DNA from: DASUPK01 sp963736685
GTDB lineage: Bacteria > Actinomycetota > Thermoleophilia > Solirubrobacterales > 70-9
Direction: 5' to 3'
NCBI GenBank assembly: GCA_963736685.1
Contig: CAVTPZ010000015.1
Coordinates: 176,287 to 240,286 of the forward strand
DNA length: 64,000 bases
Shown: in pieces, positions 1 through 8,871 of the stretch
Numbering within the stretch: position 1 is the first letter of the stretch
Layout of the letters: every line of letters begins with the position of its first letter
The notes under the pieces: model-generated
The model's database searches: none
What the model was told of the DNA's origin: nothing
What the model saw: the letters and a program-made list of their open reading frames with translations, nothing else
Program-made: the position numbers and the translations under genes

Positions 1-1695
1 GAGTACTTCCTGCGCAAGCAGATGGAGTCGATCCGCAAGGAGCTCGGCGAGGACGAGGGCGATCTGATCAGCGACTACGAGAAGAAGATCGCCGAGGCCG
101 AGATGCCCGCTGAGGTCGCCGAGCAGGCCGAGCGCGAGCTGCGCCGGCTCGAGCGCCAGGGCGAGCAGTCGCCGGAGTCATCGATGATCCGCAGCTACCT
201 CGACTGGCTGCTGGCGGTGCCGTGGTCGAAGCGCTCCGAAGAGAAGCTCGACCCCAAGCACACCCGGGAGGTCCTCGATGAGGACCATGCCGGGCTCGAC
301 GACGTGAAGCGCCGGATCACCGAGTTCATCTCGGTGCGCAAGCTGCGCGAGGAGCGCGGGGTGGAGGACGATTCACGTGCCAACGGCGCGATCCTGACCC
401 TCGTCGGCCCTCCCGGTACCGGCAAGACCTCTATCGGCGAGTCCGTCGCCCGCTCTCTCGGACGCGAGTTCGTTCGCCTCTCGCTGGGCGGGATTCACGA
501 CGAGGCCGAGATTCGTGGTCATAGGCGCACCTACATCGGAGCGCTGCCGGGCCGGATCGTCCGCGCCCTTCGCGACGCGAAGACGATGAACCCGGTGATC
601 CTGCTGGACGAGGTCGACAAGGTCGGGGCTGACTGGCGCGGGGATCCCTCCGCGGCTCTGCTCGAGGTCCTCGACCCGGCGCAGAACCATTCCTTCCGCG
701 ACCACTACCTCGACGTCGAGGTGGACCTCTCCGAGGTCGTCTTCCTGGCGACCGCGAACATGGTCGACACGATCCCGGCGCCGCTGCTGGACCGGATGGA
801 GGTCATCCGCTTCGACGGCTACACGACCGAGGAGAAGCTCGCGATCGCGCGCGGCTACCTCTGGCCCCGCCAGGTGAAGCGCAACGGGCTCCGCGACGAA
901 GAGGTCGAGGCCTCCGACGCGATCCTGCGCAAGGTGATCACCGAGTACACCCGCGAGGCGGGAGTGCGTCAGCTCGAGCGCGAGCTCGGCAAGCTGCTGC
1001 GCCGCGAGGCGACTCGGATCGCCTCGGGCGAGGCGGAGGCGCCGATCTCGATCGAGACCGACGAGGTGGTTGATGCCCTCGGCCGCCAGAAGTTCTTCCA
1101 GGAGTCCGTGGAGCGCACGGCGATCCCGGGCGTGGCCACCGGACTGGCGGTCACCGGCACCGGCGGCGATGTGCTCTTCATCGAGGCGACCGCCATGGAG
1201 GGCGACAAGGGCCTGGTGCTCACCGGCCAGCTGGGCGACGTGATGAAGGAGTCGGCGCGGATCGCGCTCTCCTACGTCAGTTCACACGCCGACGAGCTCG
1301 GGATCGACACCGAGGATTTGGGGCGCGAGTTCCATGTCCACGTTCCGGCCGGGGCGATCCCGAAGGACGGTCCGAGCGCCGGCACGGCGATGACGACCGC
1401 GTTGGCCTCACTGCTCAGTGGGCGCCCGGTCAAGCACACCGTCGGGATGACCGGCGAGGTCACCCTGCAGGGGCGGGTCCTGCCGATCGGAGGGCTGAAG
1501 CAGAAGGTGCTCGCCGCTCACGCGGCCGGGCTCACCGAGGTGATCCTGCCCGAGCGCAACCGCGGCGACCTCGACGAGGTCCCCGAGGAGGTGCGCGAGC
1601 AGATGACCTTCCACCCGGTGATGAGCATCGGCGAGGTCCTCGACCACGCCCTCGAGCCGGCCGAGCGCGGAGCTGATGTCACCCCGGTGTCGTAG
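1..1695 (+). CDS. lon: ATP-dependent Lon protease, 5'-truncated by window edge
   Basis: Cytosolic AAA+ serine protease that unfolds and degrades damaged and regulatory proteins. The reading frame is already open at base 1, so the N-terminal LAN domain lies outside the window; about 564 residues remain. Numbering from the Met at base 22, the Walker A motif GPPGTGKT is at about 129-136, Walker B (VILLDEVDK) at about 192-200, and the protease domain has the Lon catalytic dyad: Ser452 in PKDGPSAG and Lys495 in GGLKQK, 43 residues apart as in E. coli Lon (S679/K722). The end is complete (…ADVTPVS). The next gene starts 20 bases before this stop. Confidence 0.97.
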   Translation, partial: EYFLRKQMESIRKELGEDEGDLISDYEKKIAEAEMPAEVAEQAERELRRLERQGEQSPESSMIRSYLDWLLAVPWSKRSEEKLDPKHTREVLDEDHAGLDDVKRRITEFISVRKLREERGVEDDSRANGAILTLVGPPGTGKTSIGESVARSLGREFVRLSLGGIHDEAEIRGHRRTYIGALPGRIVRALRDAKTMNPVILLDEVDKVGADWRGDPSAALLEVLDPAQNHSFRDHYLDVEVDLSEVVFLATANMVDTIPAPLLDRMEVIRFDGYTTEEKLAIARGYLWPRQVKRNGLRDEEVEASDAILRKVITEYTREAGVRQLERELGKLLRREATRIASGEAEAPISIETDEVVDALGRQKFFQESVERTAIPGVATGLAVTGTGGDVLFIEATAMEGDKGLVLTGQLGDVMKESARIALSYVSSHADELGIDTEDLGREFHVHVPAGAIPKDGPSAGTAMTTALASLLSGRPVKHTVGMTGEVTLQGRVLPIGGLKQKVLAAHAAGLTEVILPERNRGDLDEVPEEVREQMTFHPVMSIGEVLDHALEPAERGADVTPVS

Positions 1696-1990
1696 CTGCG
1701 CACCGGTCCCGCGGGAGGTTCGCTCCGTGGCTGCCCTGCTGGAGCGCCGCTGGACACTGGGCACGATCTACGCGTGCTCCAGCGGCGCCGTGCGCTTCAA
1801 CGAGTTCCGCCAGTCGCTGCCGGGAATCTCCCCGACCACGCTCTCGGACCGTCTCGACCAGCTCGAGGCGGCCGGGATCGTGGAGCGGCAGCTGGTTCCC
1901 GGCCGCCCGCCGCACGCCGAGTACCGGTTGACGGTGACGGGGAAGCGGCTGGCCGAGGCCGTTTCGGGCCTGTTGCGCCAGCCCGCCTAG
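1676..1990 (+). CDS. HxlR-family winged-helix transcriptional regulator
   Basis: A 104-residue protein with the HxlR layout: N-terminal cysteines (CRSC), a helix around LLERRWTLGTIYAC, then FNEFRQSLPGISPTTLSDRL as the recognition-helix region and a wing ending in YRLTVTGKRL. HxlR proteins are small dimeric regulators, often redox- or aldehyde-responsive, that usually control a neighbouring oxidoreductase. The ATG at 1676 lies inside the 3' end of lon (20-base overlap), so it may be translationally coupled to it. It converges on the LLM flavin oxidoreductase gene without a gap. The ligand is not predictable from sequence. Confidence 0.85.
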   Translation: MSPRCRSCAPVPREVRSVAALLERRWTLGTIYACSSGAVRFNEFRQSLPGISPTTLSDRLDQLEAAGIVERQLVPGRPPHAEYRLTVTGKRLAEAVSGLLRQPA

Positions 1991-3046
1991 CTAACGACCC
2001 CTGAGCTCCGGCAGCACCTCTTCGCCGAACAGGCGGACCTGCTCGTTCAGGCCGGGCAGCCCGTCGATCTCGACGTCGGCCCAGGAGCGCAGCGTGAACG
2101 GGTCCGTGAATGAGACGAGAGCGTGCTCGAACCCGGCGGCAGCGTAGGTGTCGGTCAGCCACGCCAGCCAGTCATCGGGGGTGCCGGCGACGACCAGGCG
2201 GTCGGCGATCGAGTCGGGGGTGAGCTCCAGGGCGCGCTTGACGTCGCCGGCGGCGAAGGCCTCATTCACCGGCGCGACCTCGTCAAGGCCGATTCCGTGG
2301 CGTTCCAGCAGCGCCGGCGGCATCGACGGGATGTAAAACGCCGCGAGGACTCTGCCCGCTCTCTTCGCCGCGTCGCCGTCCGCGGCGATCGCGCCGAGCA
2401 GCGAGTCGGAGAGGTCGAGGCCCTCCCGGGTCCTGCCGCCGCGCTCGGCGCCCGTCTCGAAGGCATCGACCGCATAGGTGAGCGCCTCCGGCGAGTATGC
2501 GCACGCCGTGCAGAGCCCGTCGGTGATCTCCCCGGCGAGCTCCATCGACTTGGGGCCGCCCATCGCGCCGATTTTCAGCGGCAGGCGCTCCTGGACGGGC
2601 CTCGCCGCGGTCGTGATGCCCGAGTACGCGTAGAAGTCGCCCTCGAAGTCGATCTCACCATCGTCCAGCAGGGTGCGCATGACCTGGTGCGCCTCGCGCA
2701 GTCGCGCGATCGGGCGGGTGCCGCGCCACTGCACGCCGTACTGCTCGAGCATCGCGATGTTGCCGATCCCGAAGATGACCTCCGCGCGGCCGCCGCTCAG
2801 CTCGTCGAGCGTCGCGGCCAGCTGCGCCACGTAGGTCGGCTCGCGCATGAAGATCGGCGCGACGCAGGGCCCGAGCCGAATTCGCTCGGTCTCGCGCGCG
2901 GCCGCAGCGAACAGCATCCAGGCGTCCTTGTGGTAGATCTCGTCCGCGCTGTAGCAGGCGTGGTAGCCGAGCTCGTCCGCGATCCGGATCGACGTCAGAA
3001 GCTCGTCGGTCGGTTGCTCGGGGAGCAGTTGGAAGCTCGCCAACAC
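1991..3046 (-). CDS. LLM-class (luciferase-like) flavin-dependent oxidoreductase
   Basis: A 351-residue TIM-barrel protein of the bacterial luciferase-like superfamily, whose members use FMN or coenzyme F420. Typical family stretches are visible: ADELGYHACYSADEI near the N-terminus, RIRLGPCVAPIFMREP, and DELSGGRAEVIFGIGN. Actinobacterial members of this length are commonly F420-dependent, but cofactor and substrate cannot be fixed here. It converges with the HxlR regulator and is divergent from the flavodoxin-like gene at 3137, with about 90 bases between the starts. Confidence 0.85.
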   Translation of the reverse strand: MLASFQLLPEQPTDELLTSIRIADELGYHACYSADEIYHKDAWMLFAAAARETERIRLGPCVAPIFMREPTYVAQLAATLDELSGGRAEVIFGIGNIAMLEQYGVQWRGTRPIARLREAHQVMRTLLDDGEIDFEGDFYAYSGITTAARPVQERLPLKIGAMGGPKSMELAGEITDGLCTACAYSPEALTYAVDAFETGAERGGRTREGLDLSDSLLGAIAADGDAAKRAGRVLAAFYIPSMPPALLERHGIGLDEVAPVNEAFAAGDVKRALELTPDSIADRLVVAGTPDDWLAWLTDTYAAAGFEHALVSFTDPFTLRSWADVEIDGLPGLNEQVRLFGEEVLPELRGR

Positions 3047-3136
3047 CAGGCCTCACCCTATCCCGAGCGCGGCGGCAGCACGACCGGATTCGGACGGACT
3101 GATGTAACGCCCGCCGCGGTCTCCAGACTGCCCCGC

Positions 3137-3922
3137 ATGCACATACCCAAGAACATCCAGAGCTTCATCGACAGGCACGCCGACGAGGCCCCGACGAAGT
3201 ACGACGATCTGCGGGCCGTCGTCTTCAACGGCACCCTCAAGCGCTCACCCGAGCCGAGCCAGACCGAGGCCCTGCTGGCGATACCACGGGGGATCATGGA
3301 ACGCGTGGGCGTCAGGTTCGACCTGGTCCGCACCGTCGACCACGTGATTCCGCCCGGCGTGTGGCCCGACATGACCGAGCACGGCTACGAGCAGGACGAC
3401 TTCCCGAAGATCTATCGCGAGCTGGTCGAGCCGGCCGACATCCTGATGATCGCGGGCCCGATCTGGCTCGGCGACCAGGCCTCACCGACACGCCGGATCA
3501 TCGAGCGGCTCTACGCCTACTCCGGAGAGGTGAACGAGGCCGGCCAGTGGTCGTACTACGGGAAGGTCGGTGGAGCGGTCACGACCGGCAACGAGGACGG
3601 CGGTAAGCACGTCAGCGCCCAGGTCCTCTACGCGCTCCAGCACATCGGCGTCACGATCCCTCCTCAGACCGACTCTTACTGGAACGGCGAGGCCGGCCCC
3701 GGTGATTCCTACGCCGATCCGGGAAGCGGTGGCCCCGAGAACGCCTGGACCACCCGAAACGCGACGTTCATGGCCTGGAACATCCTCCACTTCGCGCGCA
3801 TGCTCAAGGATGCGGGAGGCGTCCCGGCCCACGGCAATTCCACCTTCGACTGGGATCTCTCGATGCCCGAGCACCCCAACCCCGAGTACCGTGCGCCCAG
3901 CGAACCGTCCTCCGGCTCATGA
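3137..3922 (+). CDS. NADPH-dependent FMN reductase / flavodoxin-fold protein
   Basis: The 261-residue product starts at MHIPKNIQSF. An upstream extension of the same frame is antisense to the LLM gene and is not credible. The flavodoxin-like P-loop region appears as VVFNGTLKRSPEPSQTEALL, followed by PADILMIAGPIWLGDQASP, the segment that cradles the flavin ring in NAD(P)H:FMN reductases. The fold suggests a cytosolic flavin or quinone reductase. It is divergent from the LLM monooxygenase gene, so it might supply reduced flavin to it; that pairing is inference. Confidence 0.8.
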   Translation: MHIPKNIQSFIDRHADEAPTKYDDLRAVVFNGTLKRSPEPSQTEALLAIPRGIMERVGVRFDLVRTVDHVIPPGVWPDMTEHGYEQDDFPKIYRELVEPADILMIAGPIWLGDQASPTRRIIERLYAYSGEVNEAGQWSYYGKVGGAVTTGNEDGGKHVSAQVLYALQHIGVTIPPQTDSYWNGEAGPGDSYADPGSGGPENAWTTRNATFMAWNILHFARMLKDAGGVPAHGNSTFDWDLSMPEHPNPEYRAPSEPSSGS

Positions 3923-3932
3923 GCTCATCTGA

Positions 3933-4340
3933 ATGAATACGTCCCAGCAGGAATCCGACGGAGCAACGCGCGTGGCCTACATCCTCGGCGTGCCCCTGGC
4001 CGACGACGTCGTTCGGCAATGGCCGCAGATGGGGGAGGCCGTGCGCAGCAGCGACCTGGTCGCGAGTGTCGAGGGCAACTTCCCCGAGCTCACACTTGAG
4101 GTCGGCAGGCGGCTGCAGCTCGATGACGTAATCGTGGTCGAGTGGACCTGCGACTACGGTGACGGCCGGCTGTATCGGAACGTGACGATCGGCGAGTTGG
4201 AGGACGGGAAAGCCGTGCGCGTGACGGACTACTGGGGTGAGCCCACCGAGACACCCGAGTGGCGCCGGCCGATGACCGACGCTCTCGAGATGCCCGGCGA
4301 CGGCATCTGGCCGGACAACGAGCACCTCGGCCACTACTGA
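3933..4340 (+). CDS. SnoaL/NTF2-like domain protein
   Basis: A 135-residue protein resembling the SnoaL-like NTF2 fold: an N-terminal helix (ADDVVRQWPQMGEAVRSSD), then strands with VIVEW-type and GRLYRNVTIGELEDGKAVR patterns ending in TDYWGEP, the common close of polyketide-cyclase-like stress proteins. Members act as small enzymes or binding proteins; no catalytic residue can be assigned. It follows the FMN reductase by 10 bases and is probably co-transcribed with it. Confidence 0.7.
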   Translation: MNTSQQESDGATRVAYILGVPLADDVVRQWPQMGEAVRSSDLVASVEGNFPELTLEVGRRLQLDDVIVVEWTCDYGDGRLYRNVTIGELEDGKAVRVTDYWGEPTETPEWRRPMTDALEMPGDGIWPDNEHLGHY

Positions 4341-4430
4341 TCGGGATCGACCGAAGGCGTCGGGCTGTGCCGGCTGGCGGCGAACGAGGAAGTACGATCG
4401 TTCCGAGCCTGTGAGCGAGGAGATGGCCTT

Positions 4431-4904
4431 GTGGCCTATCAGGATCTGACAGACAAGGATGCGGCGATCGCTGACGGAGAGCCGAAGGCCAGCTCGACGA
4501 CCGTGCTGGTCAGTCGCCGAGAGACGTTCAACGCGGCGCACCAACTGCGCGATCCGGATAGATCCGACGAAGACAACGAGCGTCTGTTCGGCAAGTGCGC
4601 GAACCTGCACGGCCACAACTACGTCCTCGAGATCGTCGTGGCCGGCGAGGTCGAGGACGAGACCGGCTACGTCATGGACCTGAAGGAGCTCTCGGACCTC
4701 ATTCACCGGCGTGTCGTCCAAGACGTCGACCACCGCAACCTGAACACCGATGTGGCCTGGCTCGAGGGGCGCATCCCCACCGCCGAGAACCTGGCACTGG
4801 CCTTCTGGGAGCGGATCAGCTCTGAGCTGCCGGAAGGGCGGCTGCGGACGGTGCGCCTGTGGGAGACGGACAAGAACTGGGCCGAGGTTGGAGAGCACGC
4901 CTGA
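4431..4904 (+). CDS. 6-pyruvoyl-tetrahydropterin synthase / QueD-like protein
   Basis: A 157-residue T-fold enzyme. The zinc-binding histidines are in FNAAHQL and in CANLHGHNYVLEIVV, which also carries the catalytic cysteine; VMDLKELSDLI and the late substrate-binding Glu in VRLWET complete the family pattern. QueD/PTPS converts dihydroneopterin triphosphate to a tetrahydropterin. No other queuosine genes lie nearby. Instead it heads an operon with a methyltransferase, a glycosyltransferase and an SDR, suggesting a modified or glycosylated pterin. The GTG start has an upstream GAGGAG-type ribosome binding site. Confidence 0.88.
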   Translation: MAYQDLTDKDAAIADGEPKASSTTVLVSRRETFNAAHQLRDPDRSDEDNERLFGKCANLHGHNYVLEIVVAGEVEDETGYVMDLKELSDLIHRRVVQDVDHRNLNTDVAWLEGRIPTAENLALAFWERISSELPEGRLRTVRLWETDKNWAEVGEHA

Positions 4905-5676
4905 GACACGGCTCCGGCGGGGTCGCGAGCTGCCGAAGCGCTACACCGCCGCGGACCTGCGAGTACTGACCGCGGACGAGGCGAGACGGTTCGTTCCCGA
5001 GAAGGGAGCTGATCCTCAACTCGACAGCTCCCTGGCCTGGGAGCTGCTCTACCGGCTGGAGCCCGAGCTCTTGGACAGGCTCGTGACGGCAGAGCGGCTG
5101 CACCCCGGGGTGCTGGAGTCGTTGCCGCAGGGTGTCGAGCGGGTCGTCGAGGTGGGGGCGGGCACGGGTCGCCTGACGATGGAGCTCATAGACCGCGCAG
5201 ACGAGGTACTCGCCGTCGAGCCGGCCGCGCCGTTGCGCGAGCTCCTGGATCGAAAGATCTCCAGGGCAGACGGCGGGCATCGCGTCAGAGTCACCCACGG
5301 GTTCTTCGACGAGTTGCCCGCTGCGGACGACTGGGCCGATCTGGTCGTCAGCTGCTCAGCCCTCACCCCCGCCGCAGGCCACGGCGGAGACGCCGGTCTG
5401 GCCGAGATGGAGCGGGTCTGCCGGCCGGGCGGCACCGTTGCGATCGTCTGGCCCAACAATCTCGATTGGCTCGCTGCACATGGCTACCGCCACCTGAGCT
5501 TCGAGGGCGAGATGTGCGTCGAGTTCGCGAGCCAAGCGGAGGCCGTCGAGCTCTGTTCGATCTTCTATCCGAACGCGGTCGCGGAGGTGCGTCGCCTCGG
5601 CCGAAGCCAGGTCCCGTACGAGCTGCTGGGAATAAACCCGCCGCGCGACCTTGCGATCAAGGCAATCGCCCGATGA
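4888..5676 (+). CDS. Class I SAM-dependent methyltransferase
   Basis: A 262-residue protein when started at TTG 4888, which overlaps the end of the pterin synthase gene by 17 bases; the longer frame opening is a shadow of that gene. Motif I (VVEVGAGTGRLTMEL) binds S-adenosylmethionine, VLAVEPAAP is motif II, and a late VCRPGGTVAIVWPN matches motif IV/V of the UbiE-like group. The target is unknown. Overlaps on both sides (TTG before, ATGA after) tie it into the four-gene operon 4431-7482. Confidence 0.85.
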   Translation: MESTPETRLRRGRELPKRYTAADLRVLTADEARRFVPEKGADPQLDSSLAWELLYRLEPELLDRLVTAERLHPGVLESLPQGVERVVEVGAGTGRLTMELIDRADEVLAVEPAAPLRELLDRKISRADGGHRVRVTHGFFDELPAADDWADLVVSCSALTPAAGHGGDAGLAEMERVCRPGGTVAIVWPNNLDWLAAHGYRHLSFEGEMCVEFASQAEAVELCSIFYPNAVAEVRRLGRSQVPYELLGINPPRDLAIKAIAR

Positions 5677-6764
5677 GGATTGCGGTCATCGCACCGCTGG
5701 TCGCGGCGATCCGCGAGCCTCAGTGCGGCGGCTCCCAGGCGTTCGTCGCCGACCTTGCGCGCGGCCTGCTCGGCAGAGGCCACGAGGTGCACCTCTATGC
5801 CGCAGCCGGATCGGAGGTGCGGGGTGTCCGGGTGATCGATGCGGGCGTCGATCCGCGGGCGCTGAGCGCCACGCTCTATCGGGCCTCCGGCCCAGTTGCC
5901 GACGCGGACGCCGCCGCCGACTCGTTCGCCGCCGTCTACTCGGCGGTCCGCGAGGATCGATACGACGTCATCCACAACCACGCCTTCGATGCACCGGCGA
6001 TAGCCCTCGCCGCCGATCTGCCCGCCCCTGTGGTGCATACGGTCCACCTGCCCCCGGACGAGGCGGTCGCCGGGGCGCTGCGCGAGGCCACGCATTCCGA
6101 CACCCCGCCCACGGTGGCGGGGGTGTCCGAGTCCCAGGCGAGCGCCTGGCGCCGAATCGTCCCGATCGCGGCCATCCTTCCGCCTCGCGTCCCCACCGGC
6201 CTGATCGAGTGGTCGCCCGCCGGTGGAGAAGGCGCACTCTTCGCCGGCAGACTGAGCCCCGAGAAGGGCGCGGCCGAGGCCATCGAGATCGCCCAGGCGG
6301 CCGCCCTTCGCATCGACCTCTACGGCGACAGCTACGACGCCGAATACGCGCGGGACAGGATCGACCCTCGGCGAGCGGACCCGGGCGTCAGCGTCCATCC
6401 AGCGGTGCCGCGCTCGACCCTCTGGGCTGCGATGGCTCGCGCCGCCGTCGTACTCTGCCCCGGGATGTGGGAGGAGCCGTTCGGCATGCTCGCCGCCGAG
6501 GCGCAGGCGTGCGGGACTCCGGTCGTCGCCTTCAAACGCGGCGCCCTGGGAGAAGTGGTCGTGGACGGGACGACCGGCTTCCTGACCGCACCCGGCGACA
6601 TCGAGGCCGCGGCCGATGCGGTCGGCAGGGCAACGGGGCTGTCGCGCTCGGAGTGCCGTGCGCACGCTGAACGTAGCCTCGATCTGGAGCGGAGCCTTGA
6701 CGCTCACGAGCAGCTCTACCGGCGGGTCGTTGACGCCGCGCCCAGGGCCGCCGCGCGTGGCTGA
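5673..6764 (+). CDS. GT4-family glycosyltransferase (GT-B fold)
   Basis: A 363-residue protein starting at ATG 5673, which overlaps the methyltransferase stop as ATGA. The N-terminal domain has the glycine-rich acceptor loop near PQCGGSQAFVADLARGL. The C-terminal domain has LFAGRLSPEKG and the nucleotide-sugar signature EEPFGMLAAEAQACGTPVV, ending in FLTAPGDIEAAA, all typical of retaining GT4 enzymes. It has no membrane segments, so it is probably cytosolic. Given the operon, its acceptor could be a pterin-derived small molecule; this is inference. Confidence 0.9.
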   Translation: MRIAVIAPLVAAIREPQCGGSQAFVADLARGLLGRGHEVHLYAAAGSEVRGVRVIDAGVDPRALSATLYRASGPVADADAAADSFAAVYSAVREDRYDVIHNHAFDAPAIALAADLPAPVVHTVHLPPDEAVAGALREATHSDTPPTVAGVSESQASAWRRIVPIAAILPPRVPTGLIEWSPAGGEGALFAGRLSPEKGAAEAIEIAQAAALRIDLYGDSYDAEYARDRIDPRRADPGVSVHPAVPRSTLWAAMARAAVVLCPGMWEEPFGMLAAEAQACGTPVVAFKRGALGEVVVDGTTGFLTAPGDIEAAADAVGRATGLSRSECRAHAERSLDLERSLDAHEQLYRRVVDAAPRAAARG

Positions 6765-7482
6765 CTCTCCTCACTGGCTGAACGGGCGGCTGGCGGTGGT
6801 GACGGGGGCCAGTCGCGGTATCGGAGCGGCCACCGCCGAGGCCATCGCGGCGGCCGGTGCCCACGTGATCGTTGCCGCGCGTGACGACGAGCCCCTCGAC
6901 GCAGTCGCCGAGCGCATTCGCGAGCACGGGGGGGAGGCAACCGCGAAGCCGACCGACGTGAGCGATGCCGAGGACGTCGAGAGCCTCTTTGCATCGTCAG
7001 CGAAATTGGGCAGCGTCGCCGCCCTCGTCTGCGCGGCAGGCGTTCTCAGGTCGGCGCCGTTCGACGAGATCACGGCGGATGCCTGGACGGAGTCGCTCGA
7101 CGTGAACCTGACCGGCACCTTTCTCTGCTGCCGTGCGGCGTTCGCTGCGATGCGCCGCTCCGGCGAGGGGCGCATCGTCAACTTCGGTTCGCTCTCAGGC
7201 GTCTACGCCACCGAGAAGTTCCCCGGGCTGACTGCCTACAACGTCTCCAAATACGGGGTCATCGGCCTGACGGAGGCGATCGCGGCCGAGGGCAAGGAGC
7301 ACGGGATCAGCGCGATCTGCGTCAGCCCGGGCGCCGTCGACACCGAGATGCTGCGTCAGGCGAACCCGTCACTGCGTCCCGGCCTCACGCCCGCCGACGT
7401 CGCCGAGCTGGTCGTCGCCCTGATGGACAGCCGCCTGGTCGCGGCCAGCGGGGCGAACATTCCCCTCTTCTCGAACGAGTAG
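6757..7482 (+). CDS. Short-chain dehydrogenase/reductase (SDR)
   Basis: A 241-residue classical SDR starting at GTG 6757, overlapping the glycosyltransferase end by 8 bases. Visible signatures are the NAD(P)-binding TGASRGIG near residue 20, NFGSLSG with the catalytic Ser, YNVSKYG with the Tyr and Lys of the active site, and the SPGAVDTEM segment after it. It is the last gene of the coupled operon starting at 4431 and converges on the ferredoxin-reductase-like gene with a 12-base gap. Its substrate is probably an intermediate or product of the same pathway. Confidence 0.92.
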   Translation: MADSPHWLNGRLAVVTGASRGIGAATAEAIAAAGAHVIVAARDDEPLDAVAERIREHGGEATAKPTDVSDAEDVESLFASSAKLGSVAALVCAAGVLRSAPFDEITADAWTESLDVNLTGTFLCCRAAFAAMRRSGEGRIVNFGSLSGVYATEKFPGLTAYNVSKYGVIGLTEAIAAEGKEHGISAICVSPGAVDTEMLRQANPSLRPGLTPADVAELVVALMDSRLVAASGANIPLFSNE

Positions 7483-7494
7483 GCCGGCCTCGCG

Positions 7495-8745
7495 TCAGTC
7501 CGCGAGGGACCAGAGATCGATTCCCTCGTCGGCAAGCCGGCCGGCGTCGGGCCGCGCGCTCATTCCGACCAGGCGGGCCGCTGCCGCCATCTCCGAGTCC
7601 GTGTCCAACTCGGGATCGCCTCCGCGGTCGACTCCGACCGCCGCCCGCAGAAGCCCTTCCTGTAGGTAGAAGCCGACCAGCCTTCCCTCCTCCAGGCTGC
7701 CCCGGATCACGAAGTCGTCCCACTCCGTTGCGTGACCGGCGTACTCGAGCTTGTGCTCGTACTGGTCGGACCAGAAGGTGTGGACGTAGTCGTAGGGGTC
7801 GCTCGAACCCAGCATCGATCTCGCCGCCGCCTGCCCCATCTTCTCGCCGTTGTTGTAGTGCTCGACCCGAACCCGCCCGAACAGCGGATGAAGGTGGTTC
7901 GCCACGTCGCCGGCCCCGTAGAGGTCGGGGGCGCTGGCACGGCAGCATTCGTCCACCAGCAGCCCGTTGTCCTGATCGACGGGTGACGTGAAGTCGGGGA
8001 CGACCGGCTCGATCCCGACACCGACCACGGCGAAGTCACATTCGATGCGATCCCCGCCCGCCGTCACGGCCGCAGCGACCCTCTCGCCGCCCTCGAAGGC
8101 GGTGATCTTGCTCTCGGGCATCAGCTCCACTCCCTCGGCGCGGTGGAACTCGCCGATCACCCCGCCCACCTCCTCGCCGAGCAGCCGCTTCAGCGGAACG
8201 CTCTGCGGGAAGATCGCGGTCACCCGTACCCCGAGCTGCGTCAGGCAGGCCACGACCTCGCACCCGATGAACCCCATCCCGACGACCACCGCGTGGCGAT
8301 CGGGCTGGATCTCGTCCTTGATCGCATCGCACTCGGCAACCGTGCGGAGCTGGTGGATCCCCGCCAGCTCGATCCCAGGGATGTCGAGCCGCCGGTTCCG
8401 TCCCCCGGTGGCGATCAGGGCCTTCCGATAGTCGATCTCCTGCCCAGACTCCGTGACGAGCAGGTGGGCGCCGGGATCGACCGAGGCGACCGACCCGGTG
8501 AGCGTCTCGACCTCGTTCTCCCCCCACCATTCTTCAGATCTCACGTACCAGCCCTCGAGATCCTCCTCGGAGCGGAGATAGGTCTTGGAGAGCGGAGGCC
8601 GGCCGAAGGGCACCGCCGGTTCCCGGCCGATCAGGACGACCCGGCCCTGAAACCCTTCGTCCCGAAGTGTCGCCGCAGCGTTGCCGCCGGCGAGGCCGCC
8701 GCCGATGATCACGATCGGCTTGCCATCGTCCGGCGCGGACGTCAT
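7495..8745 (-). CDS. NAD(P)/FAD-dependent oxidoreductase, ferredoxin/rubredoxin reductase type
   Basis: A 416-residue two-dinucleotide-binding flavoprotein. VIIGGGLAGGNAAATLRDEG at the N-terminus binds FAD, VVVGMGFIGCEVVACL binds NAD(P)H, and LYGAGDVANHLHP is the second FAD contact. A C-terminal reductase domain follows. These features match ferredoxin reductases of monooxygenase systems such as BphA4-type. The Met at 8745 just before the GGG motif is preferred over an upstream extension. No ferredoxin gene lies next to it. It is divergent from the STAND-protein gene. Confidence 0.9.
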   Translation of the reverse strand: MTSAPDDGKPIVIIGGGLAGGNAAATLRDEGFQGRVVLIGREPAVPFGRPPLSKTYLRSEEDLEGWYVRSEEWWGENEVETLTGSVASVDPGAHLLVTESGQEIDYRKALIATGGRNRRLDIPGIELAGIHQLRTVAECDAIKDEIQPDRHAVVVGMGFIGCEVVACLTQLGVRVTAIFPQSVPLKRLLGEEVGGVIGEFHRAEGVELMPESKITAFEGGERVAAAVTAGGDRIECDFAVVGVGIEPVVPDFTSPVDQDNGLLVDECCRASAPDLYGAGDVANHLHPLFGRVRVEHYNNGEKMGQAAARSMLGSSDPYDYVHTFWSDQYEHKLEYAGHATEWDDFVIRGSLEEGRLVGFYLQEGLLRAAVGVDRGGDPELDTDSEMAAAARLVGMSARPDAGRLADEGIDLWSLAD

Positions 8746-8871
8746 CGACTGGCAGTATCGCGCGGAAACCACAGGCGGGCTGCAGTTCCTGACAGCTGGG
8801 CGGAGGCCAGGTAGCTCGTGGCAGACTAGGGCCGTGACCGCGAACGCCTCCAAGACGAGGCAGCGCGGGCT

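Noticed and set aside
2123..3136. Upstream extension of the FMN-reductase frame
   Set aside because: It is antisense to the LLM oxidoreductase; the flavodoxin homology begins only at 3137.
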